Assembly: GCA_944470555.2 (NCBI GenBank) | Contig: OX104131.1 | Location: forward strand, 20,018,515 to 20,082,514 | Reading direction: 5' to 3' | Length of the DNA stretch: 64,000 bases | Source of the DNA: Heterobilharzia americana | Lineage: Eukaryota; Platyhelminthes; Trematoda; Strigeidida; Schistosomatidae | Shown: piece by piece, positions 25,398 to 36,414 of the stretch | How positions within the stretch are numbered: position 1 is the first letter of the stretch | Layout: the number at the start of each line of letters is the position of its first letter | The notes under the pieces: model-generated | Databases searched by the model: none | Told to the model about the DNA's origin: nothing | Seen by the model: the letters and a program-made list of their open reading frames with translations, nothing else | Made by a program: the position numbers and the translations under genes

Positions 25398-25763
25398 CTA
25401 TGAAATATTTAGTTTAAATCCTGATATACGAATGGGTGTTTGCCCAGGAAAGTAGCTATTAGCGACACGAGCTGCTTCACGCAAACCGCTTAAAAGTGCA
25501 CCATGAACAGTTGCAGGATAACACCGACAAGTATGTTCTCCAGCAAAAAATATCCGAGGAATTTGTGTGGGAGAACTTTCATCCTCTTGTAATGGCTCCG
25601 AAGAGATTTTCGATTGTTTCTCACTAGAAACCTCATAAGTAGGAGGGGATACCGGTTCACCCAGAATATCATAGTCCGCCCCACTGGCACCAACGGCAAC
25701 ATACGAGTATGATCCACGTGAGTCAGGATCAGAATTCCATCGACTGACGTATGCGTCAATTGG
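25398..25763 (-). CDS. KDM1A: LSD1 last exon: SRW..GSYSYV, AGEHT, stop
   Basis: The exon reads [20 protein letters not shown] and [20 protein letters not shown], then a 25-30 residue acidic/Ser insertion. It continues with [20 protein letters not shown] and [18 protein letters not shown], and ends ISGFKLNIS before TAG at 25,398-25,400. Human has [20 protein letters not shown] and [20 protein letters not shown] at these places. AGEHT contacts FAD. The acceptor (ttttttag) is at 25,764-25,765; the exon is 366 bases, phase 0, and joins the previous exon as [14 protein letters not shown]. Confidence 0.95.
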   Translation of the reverse strand, partial: PIDAYVSRWNSDPDSRGSYSYVAVGASGADYDILGEPVSPPTYEVSSEKQSKISSEPLQEDESSPTQIPRIFFAGEHTCRCYPATVHGALLSGLREAARVANSYFPGQTPIRISGFKLNIS

Positions 25764-26889
25764 CTAAAAAAGTAGTTTAATGACATGGAAGTTTTTAGGT
25801 AAAAATATGGAAAATGGCTAAAAACCTATCTGTAATTAGTGTATATCTAAAGCAGTATGTTATAAAACACGACAATGATCATTCAGTTAGTCCTCTTTTC
25901 AATAAAATATGTTTTACATGTCTGAGTTACATTACTAAAGTACAGTTTTAAACACTTGAGGACCAATACTATTACTTGACTATCCATACCTTAGTTCATA
26001 GACTGAGGTTCACATCCATAATACATCAGGTGAAAGCTAGGTGCCTGTCTAACTAAGTAAGTCACTATTCCAACTCAGTTCACCCGAATTAAAGTTAGGA
26101 GACCAAGCAGTAATCTGTCGATAAAAGTATTTACTCCCGCAATATATGTATAATCAGCAGTAACAACAATAGCGTTAAAAGTTGATTACATAGGGGTGGA
26201 TCTCTGAGACAAATGAGGTTTCCCATGGAAACTGATGAGACAAAGTCACAAATGTTTCTCACAAGCTTGAGTGTAAGAATGATGAAAACTAACGAGAAAA
26301 ATATCACATGGAACTGCTTTCTTAACACAGATTTATTATTTCCACCTACTACAGATGCTTAGTTTTTTCATGAAGTAATACTACCGAGGAAACTTTGTTT
26401 TACTTATACGAGATTCGTGTATTTTGAAGGTACAAAAGATTCATTGAACGCACTGTGATTCTTAATTATAACACACAGAAGAATACATTCATGAAACTGA
26501 AATATGCTATTTATATGTTAAGCAGTGCTATTATGTGGATATATCAAAAAGAGAATGTTACAAATAATAACAACCTTGAAAATAAACTCCAAAATGAAAT
26601 TCAATAGGTTAAAAAAAAACTGCTGAAGGTCATGCATAAACTGTGGCTGACTTGTTTGAGGATACAAGTTAGTAATCCACAGTTTTTCGGCAGAAGATGC
26701 ACATCATAAAAAACCTAGAGATTTAAGAGCCCCTTTTAATATACTCTGAATATAATCCAGTTTAGTGACTGGATGAACAAAAGCATTAGAAAGAAATTAT
26801 TAGAACAATATATGTATGACAAGTAGCAAACATTTGCTTCAAAATTATGACACTTGCTAAAAGCAACTCAGTATCCCACAAATACGGCC
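25764..26889. other. LSD1 last intron, unassigned part
   Basis: The sequence is AT-rich and has no recognisable element before the RTE fragment begins at 26,890. Confidence 0.45.
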
Positions 26890-27640
26890 TTCACCATCAT
26901 CATCATCATCATTATCAACATAGGACCAGGCATTACTGCGTAACGGTCCGACTGGCCACACCTCACGTCAGTTCATCAAGTAGAAAGGTAGTGAGGTGAA
27001 GGATGAAGATAAGTGAATGTAGTCAAAAGAAATATAAAGTACGAGAAGAAAGGAAAGAGGAGTGACAAAATGGTGAGATTCGGTATAGCGTTGTTAAGAT
27101 TAGGATAATGTGTGTATACATCTGCGCCACTGACATCGGTTCTCAGCCATATCACCTAGGGTCTCCAACCACTGGTTCCTCTTGTCCCACGGACCCCAAC
27201 CACCTGGTCTGCATCGTCCTACATGGCTTAAACCAACAGTCAGAGACTTCATACATTGCTGCCATGTTTTAGTCTGGCCACCTCGGGCCTTTTTCCAGTC
27301 TGGACCTACCTCAGCCAACATTGTGTGACGAGGCAATCGGTGACTAGGCATACGTAGTACGTGTCCCAACCATCTCAGTCGATGAAGGTTCACAATCTCG
27401 TCAACTGACTTACCTCTTCTCCCTGAAACTCTACACCTGACTTCTGCATTACTCGCATGGTGACACCACGGAATACGTCCTATACTACGAAGGCAATGGT
27501 GGTCAAACACCTGAAGCCTTTTTATATCTTCCACTTTCAATGGCCATGTTTCACAGCCATACAGTAGAACAGAGCGGACTGCTGTGCAGTACACGCGACC
27601 CTTAATAGACAAACGAATATCACGGCGGCCTTCACCAAGG
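26890..27640 (-). mobile_element. RTE-type 3' end with an open RT C-terminus
   Basis: The minus strand keeps a 170-codon open frame (27,100-27,612): IKGRVYCTAVRSVLLYGCET, LQVFDHHCLRSIGRIPWC, LHRLRWLGHVLRMPSHRLPR and LETLGDMAENRCQWRRC. This is the C-terminal region of an RTE-like endonuclease/RT polyprotein. The 3' UTR runs to CCTGGTCCTATGTTGATAAT and a (GAT)n tail at 26,890-26,920. It is the least damaged copy of this family's C-terminus here, inserted in the last LSD1 intron in the sense direction. Confidence 0.85.
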
Positions 27641-27929
27641 CTACTGTTATTGTTGTTATGGAGTTATGACGATGGTAAATCTGAGAAGTCAAGTGTAAAT
27701 GATGCCGTACACATCTAACCTACTTTGACTTAAATAAACCTCATTATTACAGTAACAAATTGATCTTAGCGTTATCATTGACATGTAAGATTTGTTATAT
27801 CAGAACTATAAAACTTGAAAGCGAGATCGTTGTATGACTCTCTTATACACGCAGCACGTTTTCCATAGTCGAAAATCAAAGCAACAAGTAGGACGTGTGC
27901 AAGTAATCACATTTAATAATGATTACTAA

Positions 27930-28480
27930 TTTCAAGTTGGTATTCATCATGGACTGACACCACTTGGAGGAACATTAGAAACCTGGAAGCACTGAACAGC
28001 TGTTTTTTCCTAGTATGGGACTTCTCAGCAGTGCCCACCCATGACCCCGTCTCACCAGGAATTGAACCCAGGCCCTTCATGTTTCGTATCCAGCCCGTTA
28101 CCATTGAGCCCCTGAGTCAGTTCACGATATAGCGGGACCTACATCCAATGTCATTGTTTAGTATTTGTCCTCACGTCCACCAGGTTCGCCCCACCGGTCA
28201 CGGACATTGTATGATGGTCGCACAATGTCGTGAACTGACAGAAGTAGGAACTATGGACCATTAAATTCCGACCCATTGACACAATGGCAACGTGCTGACC
28301 ATGGAACCTTAAGGCCTAGGCTTCGATCCCTGATGGGGTGGGGTCATGGGCGGGCACTGCTGAGGAGTCCCATACCAGGACGAAACAGCTGTCCAATGCT
28401 CCCAGGTTTCCAATGTTCCTTCAAGCGATGTCAGTCCATGATAAATTCCAACTTGAAATCAATAAATCCCCACAAACCCC
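27930..28480. mobile_element. Family D hammerhead SINE, inverted pair (foldback)
   Basis: The left copy (27,930-28,115, minus) and right copy (28,280-28,480, plus) are mirror images. Outer ends are CAAGTTGG.ATTCATCATGG and CCATGATAAATTCCAACTTG. Inner arms also match (CAGTTCACGATATAGCGGGA against TGTCGTGAACTGACAG). Each copy has a tRNA-like head near the centre and a hammerhead module toward the outside. The left ribozyme core is damaged (CTGAGAA); the right one is intact. Confidence 0.8.
28352..28403 (+). ncRNA. Hammerhead ribozyme of family D, intact core
   Basis: The order is GGGCACTG, CTGAGGA, stem II GTCC/GGAC with loop CATACCA, GAAA, stem III AC-AGCT-GT, GTC cleavage site, then CAATGCTCCC, which pairs with GGGCACTG with one mismatch. 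All invariant CTGANGA and GAAA bases are present. Box B (GGCTTCGATCCC) lies just upstream at 28,319-28,330. Confidence 0.72.
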
Positions 28481-28824
28481 TAGACTAAATGACTACTAAC
28501 TCAAAAACACGGTGGTGTAGTATAAGCCCAGTTCTAGCTGGTGAAGACGACTCAAATAGAGGAAGGCTGGTCTGGTAGGTGTACTAAAGTATACTATTAC
28601 TGTAGCATGACATTTGAGGAGACTGTAAGAAGCTGCCAATAAGCGTAGGTATATGAAAAATAAGACAAAGCTGACATGGGAAATAATGTCGTGGAAATAA
28701 ATGTTACGTGGCATTTCAATAGAGGAATTCAAACAAACTGGATGCATAACAATTAAAGGGGAAGATATGAATATATCTTTGCTAGTTATTCCTACTGCAG
28801 GATGCAAGGTGAATGTATATTAAT

Positions 28825-28945
28825 GATGGATAGTGACTAGCAATGGAATTTAGGACACACGTTTCGTTCTATTTGGGACTCGTCAGCTGCATGTACCTGC
28901 TTCCTAGTGAGTGATGTTGTTTCCACTAAGACTGAAACAAGCAAA
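28825..28945 (-). mobile_element. Hammerhead SINE (Sm-alpha type), single fragment
   Basis: On minus it reads CTGACGAGTCCCAAATAGAA then CGAAACGTGTGTCC: a complete core with one mismatch in stem II (GTCC against GAAC). The head beyond the ribozyme is cut off after GTTTC. Confidence 0.75.
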
Positions 28946-29039
28946 AACATTAAAAGGGGAATGTCCTAATCACTGTTATTTCAAGTCATTTACGGTTCCA
29001 GTAGGAGAAAAAAACTTGATGATAATTCTACACTACTCG

Positions 29040-29320
29040 ATTTAGAATACCAGATATGACTGACTGACAAAATCAACGTAGAACTCACACAAGTGCATCG
29101 GCTCAACTTACCACACTTCACAGGTGTATACAAGGAACAAGTGGCTAGAATGAGATTGATATCAAAGAGGATAAAGTAGTATGAGAGAATAAACAATCTG
29201 AGAATAAAAGTTAGCGTGAATATTTAAGCTTTAGATGTCAACGAGTGAATACACCTGTGCTATTGTAACCAATTTTCAGCCATACCATCAAGAGTTCTTA
29301 ACCACTGGTTCCTTTCATTT
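29040..29320 (-). mobile_element. RTE-type 3' end with TGAC tail
   Basis: The minus strand ends in TTTTGTCAGTCAGTCATAT; upstream are GTGTGAGTTCTACG and the block AGATTGTTTATTCTCTCATA shared with 40,400 and 46,530. Its upper end keeps a trace of the RT C-terminus (NQWLRTL, HRCIHSL-like). Confidence 0.7.
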
Positions 29321-29628
29321 CTGTACATAATTATATCAAGTAACGAGAAATTCGTAGAACCAAAGGTGTCAATTTGGATCGAAGAATCAATTCACTCTAC
29401 TTTCTGGTGATATGCAGTGAACAATACAAACTGTAGAACAACTAATTCATAAAGTTCTTGCTCATTTGATGAGCTATCTTTTCCATAAGGAAATATTATT
29501 ATTATTAGTTCAAACACACATACATAGTATTTCCAGCACCAATGATTATTACCATACACAGAAGGTAATACTTGCTGAATAAATTATTGATAAAACAAGT
29601 GGTTATTGAAAAATAATTTAAAACTTAC

Positions 29629-30032
29629 GTTTGGTATGGCAGCTTTTTTCTTTTCTGCATTATTGTGGATTCCATTACAGTTATTATTACTACTGTTACT
29701 ACTACCACTACCTTCATGACTGAATATACCACGGAGAATTTGCATAGCCCTGCCAACGATAGGTTCTTTAACTCCACGACCTAGTAAACTAGATGTGGCC
29801 GAACTGCCTACTAAAGTCTGGGTTTTAGATCCTGGAGATATTCGACGTGTTGGTGAATTTTTCTCATTTTCTAAATCAATGCAGCTCGACCAGCAACTAG
29901 AGCTATCAATACAGGCTTATCAGTAATCGACCAGAACAGAAATAACTCTCCTCTTGAGTTTGTAGATCCATTAATATGTCCAAACAGATTGTGTGAACGA
30001 TCCCAGAAACACTTTTCGAATATGAGCACCAC
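29629..30032 (-). CDS. KDM1A: LSD1 exon: [15 protein letters not shown], with a one-base frameshift
   Basis: In the first frame the exon reads [40 protein letters not shown] and [11 protein letters not shown], then stops at TAG (about 29,872). One base over, the frame resumes as [16 protein letters not shown] and later [19 protein letters not shown], the counterpart of human VIVGRCLAILKGIFGS. The exon is 404 bases, whereas both flanking junctions require a multiple of three, so one base appears missing near 29,880-29,890, just after AGRAA (human AGEAAG). The acceptor is at 30,033-30,034 and the donor (gtaagt) at 29,627-29,628. A Ser/Asn-rich stretch ([10 protein letters not shown]) precedes KKKAAIPN. 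The frameshift may be an assembly error or a real null allele. Confidence 0.9.
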
Positions 30033-30230
30033 CTAAAGAAACAGAAGAAAAGAAGTGCATCCTGTGAATAGTAGTAGAGAACGGTTACAGTACAGATGAA
30101 TTAAGTCATAAAAAATTACAAGAACATTTTTGAGTAGTGATAAGTTGCTATAAAGGTATGAATATAAGCACTAAATTGTGCTGGAAACGTCATCTAGTAA
30201 ATGCTGTATCAAACAGACTCAAAATTCATC

Positions 30231-30395
30231 CAGCAACCTTGTGCCGATCCGTACAGTAGACAGTGAGCCACATATACTGTGTCAGGGGGCTAACGATGCT
30301 ATTTCGCTGGCTAAACTTCGATAGATGGAGCAGGGTTCGAGCACGTGTCTTATCGGTTGGAAATGAAGGGTCTACACCAATGGGCCACAGCTCCT
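30231..30395 (-). mobile_element. tRNA-derived SINE, family C
   Basis: The tail (CAGCAACCTTGTGCCGATCC on plus) and head (GGAGCTGTGGCCCATTGGTG on minus) are both present. Box B has decayed to GCTCGAACCCTG-like sequence. It lies in the LSD1 intron upstream of the frameshifted exon. Confidence 0.75.
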
Positions 30396-30814
30396 AATAG
30401 ACTAATCCAATATGAAATTAAACTCTAAAATACTGTCCAAATTTCATACATACATTTATCTGGATACAATTCAGCTACTGTGTACATAATATCTCAGTTA
30501 CTGTAAACATTTTAAGACTTTAATGTAAGCGTAGAATTTCTACACTGTAGTAAAATGTAATCCTATATTAGATTTCACATGACGATATGGTTGACCATTG
30601 AAATTCATTGAAAATGAGTCGTCTAAAATATTATTCAACTGATAATTCTGCTTTACGATGTAAAGTAACCTAGGAGAATTATTCATACATTCTTATTATT
30701 TAAATTTATCACCGAAGTAAAGTACACAAAAAAGTTACGAACTTGGGAAGTGAAACTCCCTCCTCAGAGTTATAACCCTACTATTACTTACCTATTATTT
30801 AACAGTTAACAGTA

Positions 30815-31065
30815 CTTTTAATGTTGATGCTTGTACTATCTCGTCGTTGAATGGACCGAATAGATCGGTCTCTATAGGCAGATGGGCTACTGTGCAAATG
30901 CCTCGATATTACCTGTGTTTGAATTATGCAATAATGATGGACAGTGGACAGCTGTGGAACCCAGGACGCACGTTTCGTCCCATTTGGGGACTCGTCAGCT
31001 GGGTGTATCTGCCTCTCAGTGGGTGATGTTGCTTCCACTAAAACCGATCGTTTCAAATGCCACTC
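30815..31065 (-). mobile_element. Hammerhead SINE (Sm-alpha type), left member of a pair
   Basis: The minus copy has a full 3' tail (CACAGTAGCCCATCTGCC, GAGACCGATCTATTCGGTCC, CAACGACGAGATAGTACAAG) and an intact ribozyme at 30,958-31,013. It is divergent to 31,118-31,300. Confidence 0.85.
30958..31013 (-). ncRNA. Hammerhead ribozyme with intact core
   Basis: On minus: CACCCAG, CTGACGA, stem II GTCCCC/GGGAC around AAAT, GAAA, stem III AC-GTGC-GT, GTC cleavage site, CTGGGTTCC closing stem I. With five stem II pairs it is the best-paired ribozyme of its family in the window. Confidence 0.82.
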
Positions 31066-31117
31066 AACAACGGGATAACCCAAGCAACAACATTAAAACT
31101 ACACTCATCGCAAAAAA

Positions 31118-31300
31118 GTAGCTATCATGACTCGGTGGCCTAGTAAATAACGCTCTGCCGTTTGAAGCAATCGGACCAGAATCCCCAGACCTACTGGGAG
31201 GACTATCGTCCACTAGGACGCAGATAGATCCAGCTGATAAGTCCCAAATAGGATGAAAAGCTCATCCTGGATCCCACTGCTGGTCACTATCCATCCTTAA
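31118..31300 (+). mobile_element. Hammerhead SINE (Sm-alpha type), right member of a pair
   Basis: The head GTAGCTATCATGACTCGGTG and GCCTAGTAAATAACGCTCTG is clear. The ribozyme is inactive by sequence: CTGATAA replaces CTGANGA. The 3' tail is truncated after CACTATCCATCC. Confidence 0.8.
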
Positions 31301-31434
31301 TATTGAACAGTAGTTTGTCAAAAATGGTAACAATCAATGTGACATCAATACCATAAGCTGTAGTTCTCATTGAGAAATAATCAAAATTGTTACGAATCGT
31401 GAAAATCAATCAGAATATGACGGAAATCGCAAGA

Positions 31435-32318
31435 AGATTAGTATGTGCACATCCAAATAATTGACGACTTGGATTTCGCCGATGACTTGTGCCTGATGTC
31501 ACACAAACTTGAAGATCTACAGGCAAAAACTAACAAATTGACAGAAGAAGCAGCGAAGACGGGACTTCAAGTGAATATAGAGAAGACAGAAGTGATGAAG
31601 ATACCGCACCACCACCATCAACAACAACAACAAACTCCAATCACCATCAACGGGAGAAACTTAAAGGAAGTAACCTCCTTCACCTATCTAGGCAGCACTG
31701 TTTCAACTACAGGCGCCACATGCACAGACGAGGATGTCAAAGTCAGAATCAGAAAAGCAAGACAGGTGTTCATTAGCCTGAAACCAGTGTGGAGATCTTC
31801 TGCACTGCACTCAGCATGCGGAACAAGATACGGATTTTCAACACCAACGTCAAGTCAGTGCTTCTGTATGGTTCAGAGACTTGGCGCGTTACGAAAGGGA
31901 TTTCCAATAAACTACAGACATTCATCAACAACTGCTTACGCTGGCTCGTTACTGAAGATCAGATGGCCAGAGTAATAAGAATAAGCAACAAGGAGCTCTG
32001 GCAACGAACCAACCAACAACCTATCACACAACAAATATGCAGGAGGAAGTGGAGATGGATTGGACAGGCACTGAGAAGGCTGACTGGGGACATCACGCGT
32101 CAGGCCAGTTGCTCGAGTGGAATCCCCATGGGAAGCGACGAGTTGGGCGTCCCAGCTGAGGGTGACATGGAGGAGATCGTGCGAGGAGGAAATGAGAGCT
32201 TCTGGGCTGTCGTGGAACCAGGTTCAAAAGATCTCAGAGAACAGAGGTTACTGGAGACGTGCTACTGAAGCCCTATGTTCTATTAGGAACCGAAGGGACT
32301 AATAATAATAATAATAAA
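31435..32318 (+). mobile_element. RTE-type family A, RT C-terminal part with catalytic FADD
   Basis: The plus strand reads LDFADDLCLMSHKLEDLQ (catalytic FADD box), LTEEAAKTGLQVNIEKTEV, FTYLGSTVSTTG, then after a frameshift IRIFNTNVKSVLLYGSETWR, TFINNCLRWLV and RRKWRWIGQALRR. The 3' end is ATTAGGAACCGAAGGGAC followed by a (TAA)n tail. A CAA/CAC-rich stretch at 31,606-31,635 gives His/Gln runs. It is 5'-truncated just before FADD, as expected for target-primed insertion. Confidence 0.85.
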
Positions 32319-32395
32319 CATACAAATAATTAGATACGACAGTTTGTCCGTGAAAATCAAAGAAATTGGGTGACAGGAGAATACTGATTTCCAAC

Positions 32396-34296
32396 CGCTA
32401 AAGAAACTTCAAAGCACAAACAAAATATCAAAAATAAATACAAACTTATTCCTCCCTGGAATCGGAGAGACGAAATGACGCCAGTTGGTGAAAGCCCTCG
32501 GAAAGCCAATTGGCCAATGTGTCTTCGCTTCTCTCAATGAAAGTGAAAGTAAACATGGAAACATGCAATGTCCACACCATGTATGAACCTACCAAGGCTG
32601 CCCAGATTGTAAAGGAGATGAGAAGGTATAGCATTGAAGTGCTAGAAATCTGCGAAACCAAGTGGAATAGAAGTGGACTCTCCAAACTGTCAACTGGAGA
32701 GGCGTCGATAATCGACTCCGATATTGTCACTCACACGACAACCACCAGCACACTAAGGGAGTGGTTATCGAATCAAGTTGAAAGCCTTCACACAAGTTGG
32801 TGACAGACCACAGTTCAAGTTCAACACCCTAAAAAGAAACTGAAGCACCAAACTACAAAGAAAATCTTCAAGTCGGCCATCAGGACAAAATGGGAGATAT
32901 CCAGCAACATCCCTGAACAAACCTGTGTGGATGAACACTGGATCTCCTTGGAAGAAATGTGGAAGGAAACCTGCACAATCGTGTTACGAGGGAAGAAGAA
33001 AGAAGATGGGGAATGGATCTCGATGGACACATGGAAGCTGATAGACCAGAGGAGGATGGAGAAGCAGAAGACAAACCAGTGCAGTGCAGGGATGAACCAC
33101 GAAAAGAGGAACTGAATACAACGCATAAAACACTGGACAAAGAAGTGAAGAAGAGTGCACGCAAAGACAAAAGACACTTCCACAACACACTGGATAGTGA
33201 AGCAGAAAAGGCCGCTGCAGGTAGGAGAGACAGAGACCTGACAACATTATATCAAATAACCAGGCTACTATCTACCTCGAAGGGGACACATCAACACAGA
33301 TGAAACCAGTAAAAGATGATGAAGGAAAGCTAATTACCAAAGAGGAGAAACAAAGGAAACAATGGGCTGACCACTTCAAAACGCTCTCGAATAGACCACC
33401 ACCACCACCACCACCTGCACTTCGTCCAGAACAGTGAACACAAGCCCTCTGAAGAAAGTCGAAGTCCTGGACGCCACAAGGCTACTGAAATGCGTGGAAG
33501 CAACAGGACCAGATGGAATCCCGCCAGAAGCACTCAGAACAGACACAGGGACAACAGTGGACATGCTCACACCACTACTACAGAAGGTCTGGAAGGAAGG
33601 AAAGGTACCTGCAAACTGATTGGAACAACGGCTACCATGTCGAACTCCCGAAGAAGGGTCACCGAAGTCTTTGTAAGAACTGCCGAAGAATCATGCTCCT
33701 ACCGACACAAAGCAAGCAAAATATTAAGCCGCATCATCCTGGAGAGACTAAACGATGCTCTGCATTCAAAATTACCACCAGAACAGGTTGGCTGGCTGGC
33801 TTCAAGAAGAACAAATTAGGTACGGATCAAATTGCAACACTACGCTATGCCTCATCATCGTAGAACAGAGTATAGAATGGCAGTCAACTCAACTCTACCT
33901 CAACTTCATCCACTTTGAAAAGGCATTGGATGAAGGCGTCGACCGAGAAGTCATTTGGCAGGCAGCTGCTTCAACACTACGGCTTTAGTGCCACAAACCT
34001 TTATCAACCTCATTCAACAACTATATGAAGACGCCACATGCCAGCCAAGTAATTCACAATGGGAAGCTCAGTGATGCCTTTAACAGGAGTAAGACAAGAC
34101 TGTCTACTATCACCAATGATCCTCCTCATTGTGGTCGACTGGATCATGCCACAAACAACTGTGAGGAACGAGAAGAGAGGCATACGCTAGATCGGGGAAA
34201 ACATCCCAGAAGGAGATTTGGATTCCACCAACAATAACAACAAGCTTCAATCACCATCAACAGGAGAAACTTAAAGGAAGTAGCCCCTTTCACCTA
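32396..34296 (+). mobile_element. Non-autonomous RTE derivative, copy 1
   Basis: This starts in the 5' region (CTTCAAAGCACAAACAAAAT) and shows endonuclease N-terminus (EMRRYSIEVLEICETKW). A 562-base gap relative to copy 2 (42,439-43,001) follows. The linker and RT fingers/palm come next (GPDGIPPEALRTDTG, LYLNFIHFEKALDE, QVIHNGKLSDAF) with many stops. The FADD box is absent: GDLDST runs straight into NNNKLQSPS. It breaks off at 34,296 without the 3' UTR. From 32,771 on it is collinear with copy 2 at a constant offset of 10,231 bases and nearly identical, shared stops included. A CCA run at 33,399-33,417 encodes prolines. Confidence 0.85.
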
Positions 34297-34299
34297 ACA

Positions 34300-34689
34300 G
34301 TTTGAGGCAGAGAAGTAACCAATTTAGTGTATATGAAGCGTGTCTGAGATGCCGAAGTTCGTGCTGTTGAGTGTTTAACTGACTTTGGAATAACATCTTA
34401 TCAGCACCGCTCACAGTGTAAGTTGATATCAGTGAAGCAAACTTTTTTTATGTGTAGGAAGATCTTATTTCACAATCCATCAACTCCGATAGTCAACAAC
34501 CTCAGTCACTTCAGTTGCTATTTTTTTTAAATGGTGTCAATACAGGTCAATACTGAAGTACCAGTTTCCATTTAACAAGGGATCAAGGCATCCTAAACAC
34601 TTACATTGTGCTTCAATATCTACATTATGTTGATGTTTTCGTCTAAAAGAGCAAATTCATCTGCATATCCTAGGTCTATAAGGATTTTA
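34300..34689. other. Unassigned, with a trace of an RT box on minus
   Basis: On minus, about 34,690-34,630, the sequence reads LIDLGYADEFALLDE, which resembles the YADD box of a non-LTR RT (LGYADDIALL). Nothing else in the interval is recognisable. Confidence 0.35.
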
Positions 34690-35240
34690 TAGAAACGAGA
34701 TCAACCACCTAAAATAAATTCTGAATTCATCAACATTTCTTCACTTGACAATTTGCATGCTACGTGATCAGTAGTTGCCTCATGTATTGAGCTTAGTGAT
34801 ATTTCAGGTTTGAGTTAATTTACTGCTATTTTGAAGTCTACTCCTTTCTCGAGAACTTTTACTTCAATCAAGTGATTGATCACGTACTTTATTCGATTAG
34901 TGTCGTCTCATTTGTAGCTTCTATTCATTTTTGTGGAATATTTATCTTGCATTAGTTTGTTGAACTTCTTAATTTGATTCTTTCTGGATTTGGTGAAAGC
35001 AACTGATTTACATTTATTGGATGCTTCAACTAGAATTCCATAGTTTTTCCTGTTTACCATCTTCATCAATCTGCATTTCAGTTGTTCTGTGTCACTAATT
35101 TCTTGATAATCCTAAGAAGTTCTTTTCTTAGACATACTTTACTGACTTGTTCTATTACCCTTTCCATTCTGTCTGCTGGAACTGGAGTTCGTAGACGAAG
35201 ATATTTGTAATAATTTGGCTTCTTATGCATCGAATATTAA
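34690..35240 (-). mobile_element. Possible Penelope-like ORF fragment
   Basis: The minus strand has traces such as VIEQVSKVCLRKELLRIIKK and VKVLEKGVDFKIAVN.LKPE. The second resembles the LERGLxFAxxPxxIP segment that precedes the RT in Penelope-like ORFs. Several stops are present. Assignment is by weak motif resemblance only. Confidence 0.4.
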
Positions 35241-35750
35241 AAATATGTTGGTTCGTGTATCGTGTTTCAGTCTGTGAAAGTCGTATGAGTTTATTGACTA
35301 GTCTTCGAACAGGAAGACTGTAGGTACAACTCGGGCGATGTGGTAGTGATTTAATTTTATATTACACTGTTTATTTGATATAGCACACAGTGATACATAA
35401 AATCAACAATCTAATACGGAATTATATTCTACTACAGTGCTCAAGTTTTACTTAGATAGAGATTTACCATATTATTTGGTAAGCAACCAGTTTCAATTAC
35501 AAAAGAAAAAAAACAAGCTACAAGGGGTGCTAACTGCCAAAAGTTTTCTGGTCAAAGAGCTAGACTATCATGAACAAATAGCGTTCAGATAACTTAAAAG
35601 GAAGGTTTCAATGTATCTTTGATTTTATATACACGCAAATGGTTACTTGGAAACGGAACATATAGATATCAATTATGCTGTTAATAACTGGTAATCAACT
35701 GCTAATAATTGTTTTTGGAATATAAAAAAAGATATACAGTTTATACTGGG
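35241..35750. other. No recognised feature
   Basis: AT-rich intron sequence of LSD1. I see nothing assignable. Confidence 0.4.
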
Positions 35751-35754
35751 TGAT

Positions 35755-36130
35755 GACTGAGCGTGAAATGAAAAATGGGACCACGGCCGGATCCCAACCA
35801 GCGACTACCGGGTTTCCTGCCCAATGCTCTGCGAAACTACGGCTCACACAGTCAAATGATAATATGATGCTCCCCCACTCTAATTCACTTAGATTTAGAT
35901 TTGGATAAGAAGTCCTGAGTAAGCAGCCAATGTGAATACGAGCAAGCGGTAGTAACGCGTCACGAATTCACATGGTAGTCGGACAAAACTCTTGGTGATT
36001 GGAGTGAAATAAAAATCTGGTCAGAAAATGGACTTTGTAGCTCAGTTGGTAAAGCATCGGACCGGAAACCTGGCTGTCGATGGTTCGAATCCGGCCGCGG
36101 TCAAAATTTCCATTTCACCTTCAATCATCA
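35755..36130. mobile_element. tRNA-derived SINE, family E, with inverted partial partner
   Basis: The plus copy (35,885-36,130) has a body containing GAATACGAGCAAGCGGTAGT, then a tRNA-like 3' part at 36,031-36,105 (GTAGCTCAGTTGGTAAAGC; GGTTCGAATCC). A minus copy of the tRNA-like part alone lies at 35,755-35,850, so the two are divergent. Both end in CATCACCCAGTATAAA. The tRNA-like part has a poor anticodon stem and no T before the anticodon, so it is a SINE, not a functional tRNA gene. Confidence 0.7.
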
Positions 36131-36414
36131 CCCAGTATAAATACTAGTCTAGCAAACTACGGTTCAGATAGCCAACTGATAATGAATATACAGTTTGTAC
36201 ACTTAGTTAATGTGATAAATTAGTTGTCAAATCGCAAGTCACTCTTTTGAAATCAAATGTACCACAAGTTTTCTCACATCTTATCATCATTTCATTCAAC
36301 CAGAAAGTATAGAGTTGATCAGTTAACCTTAAGGCTAGATAACTTCCTTAATTACTCATGTTAGACTATGATATGAGTGAAATAAAACTTGAAAAGCGAG
36401 AGAATGTATATGTA

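Noticed and set aside
29867..29886. A 20-base GT...AG micro-intron that would restore the LSD1 frame
   Set aside because: Removing it would give a frame-correct join, but 20 bases is too short for spliceosomal removal, and it would delete the conserved AGEAA segment. A missing base is simpler.
36031..36105. Possible functional tRNA gene
   Set aside because: D-arm and box B are good, but the anticodon stem pairs poorly and the base before the anticodon is not T; other copies exist within a SINE.
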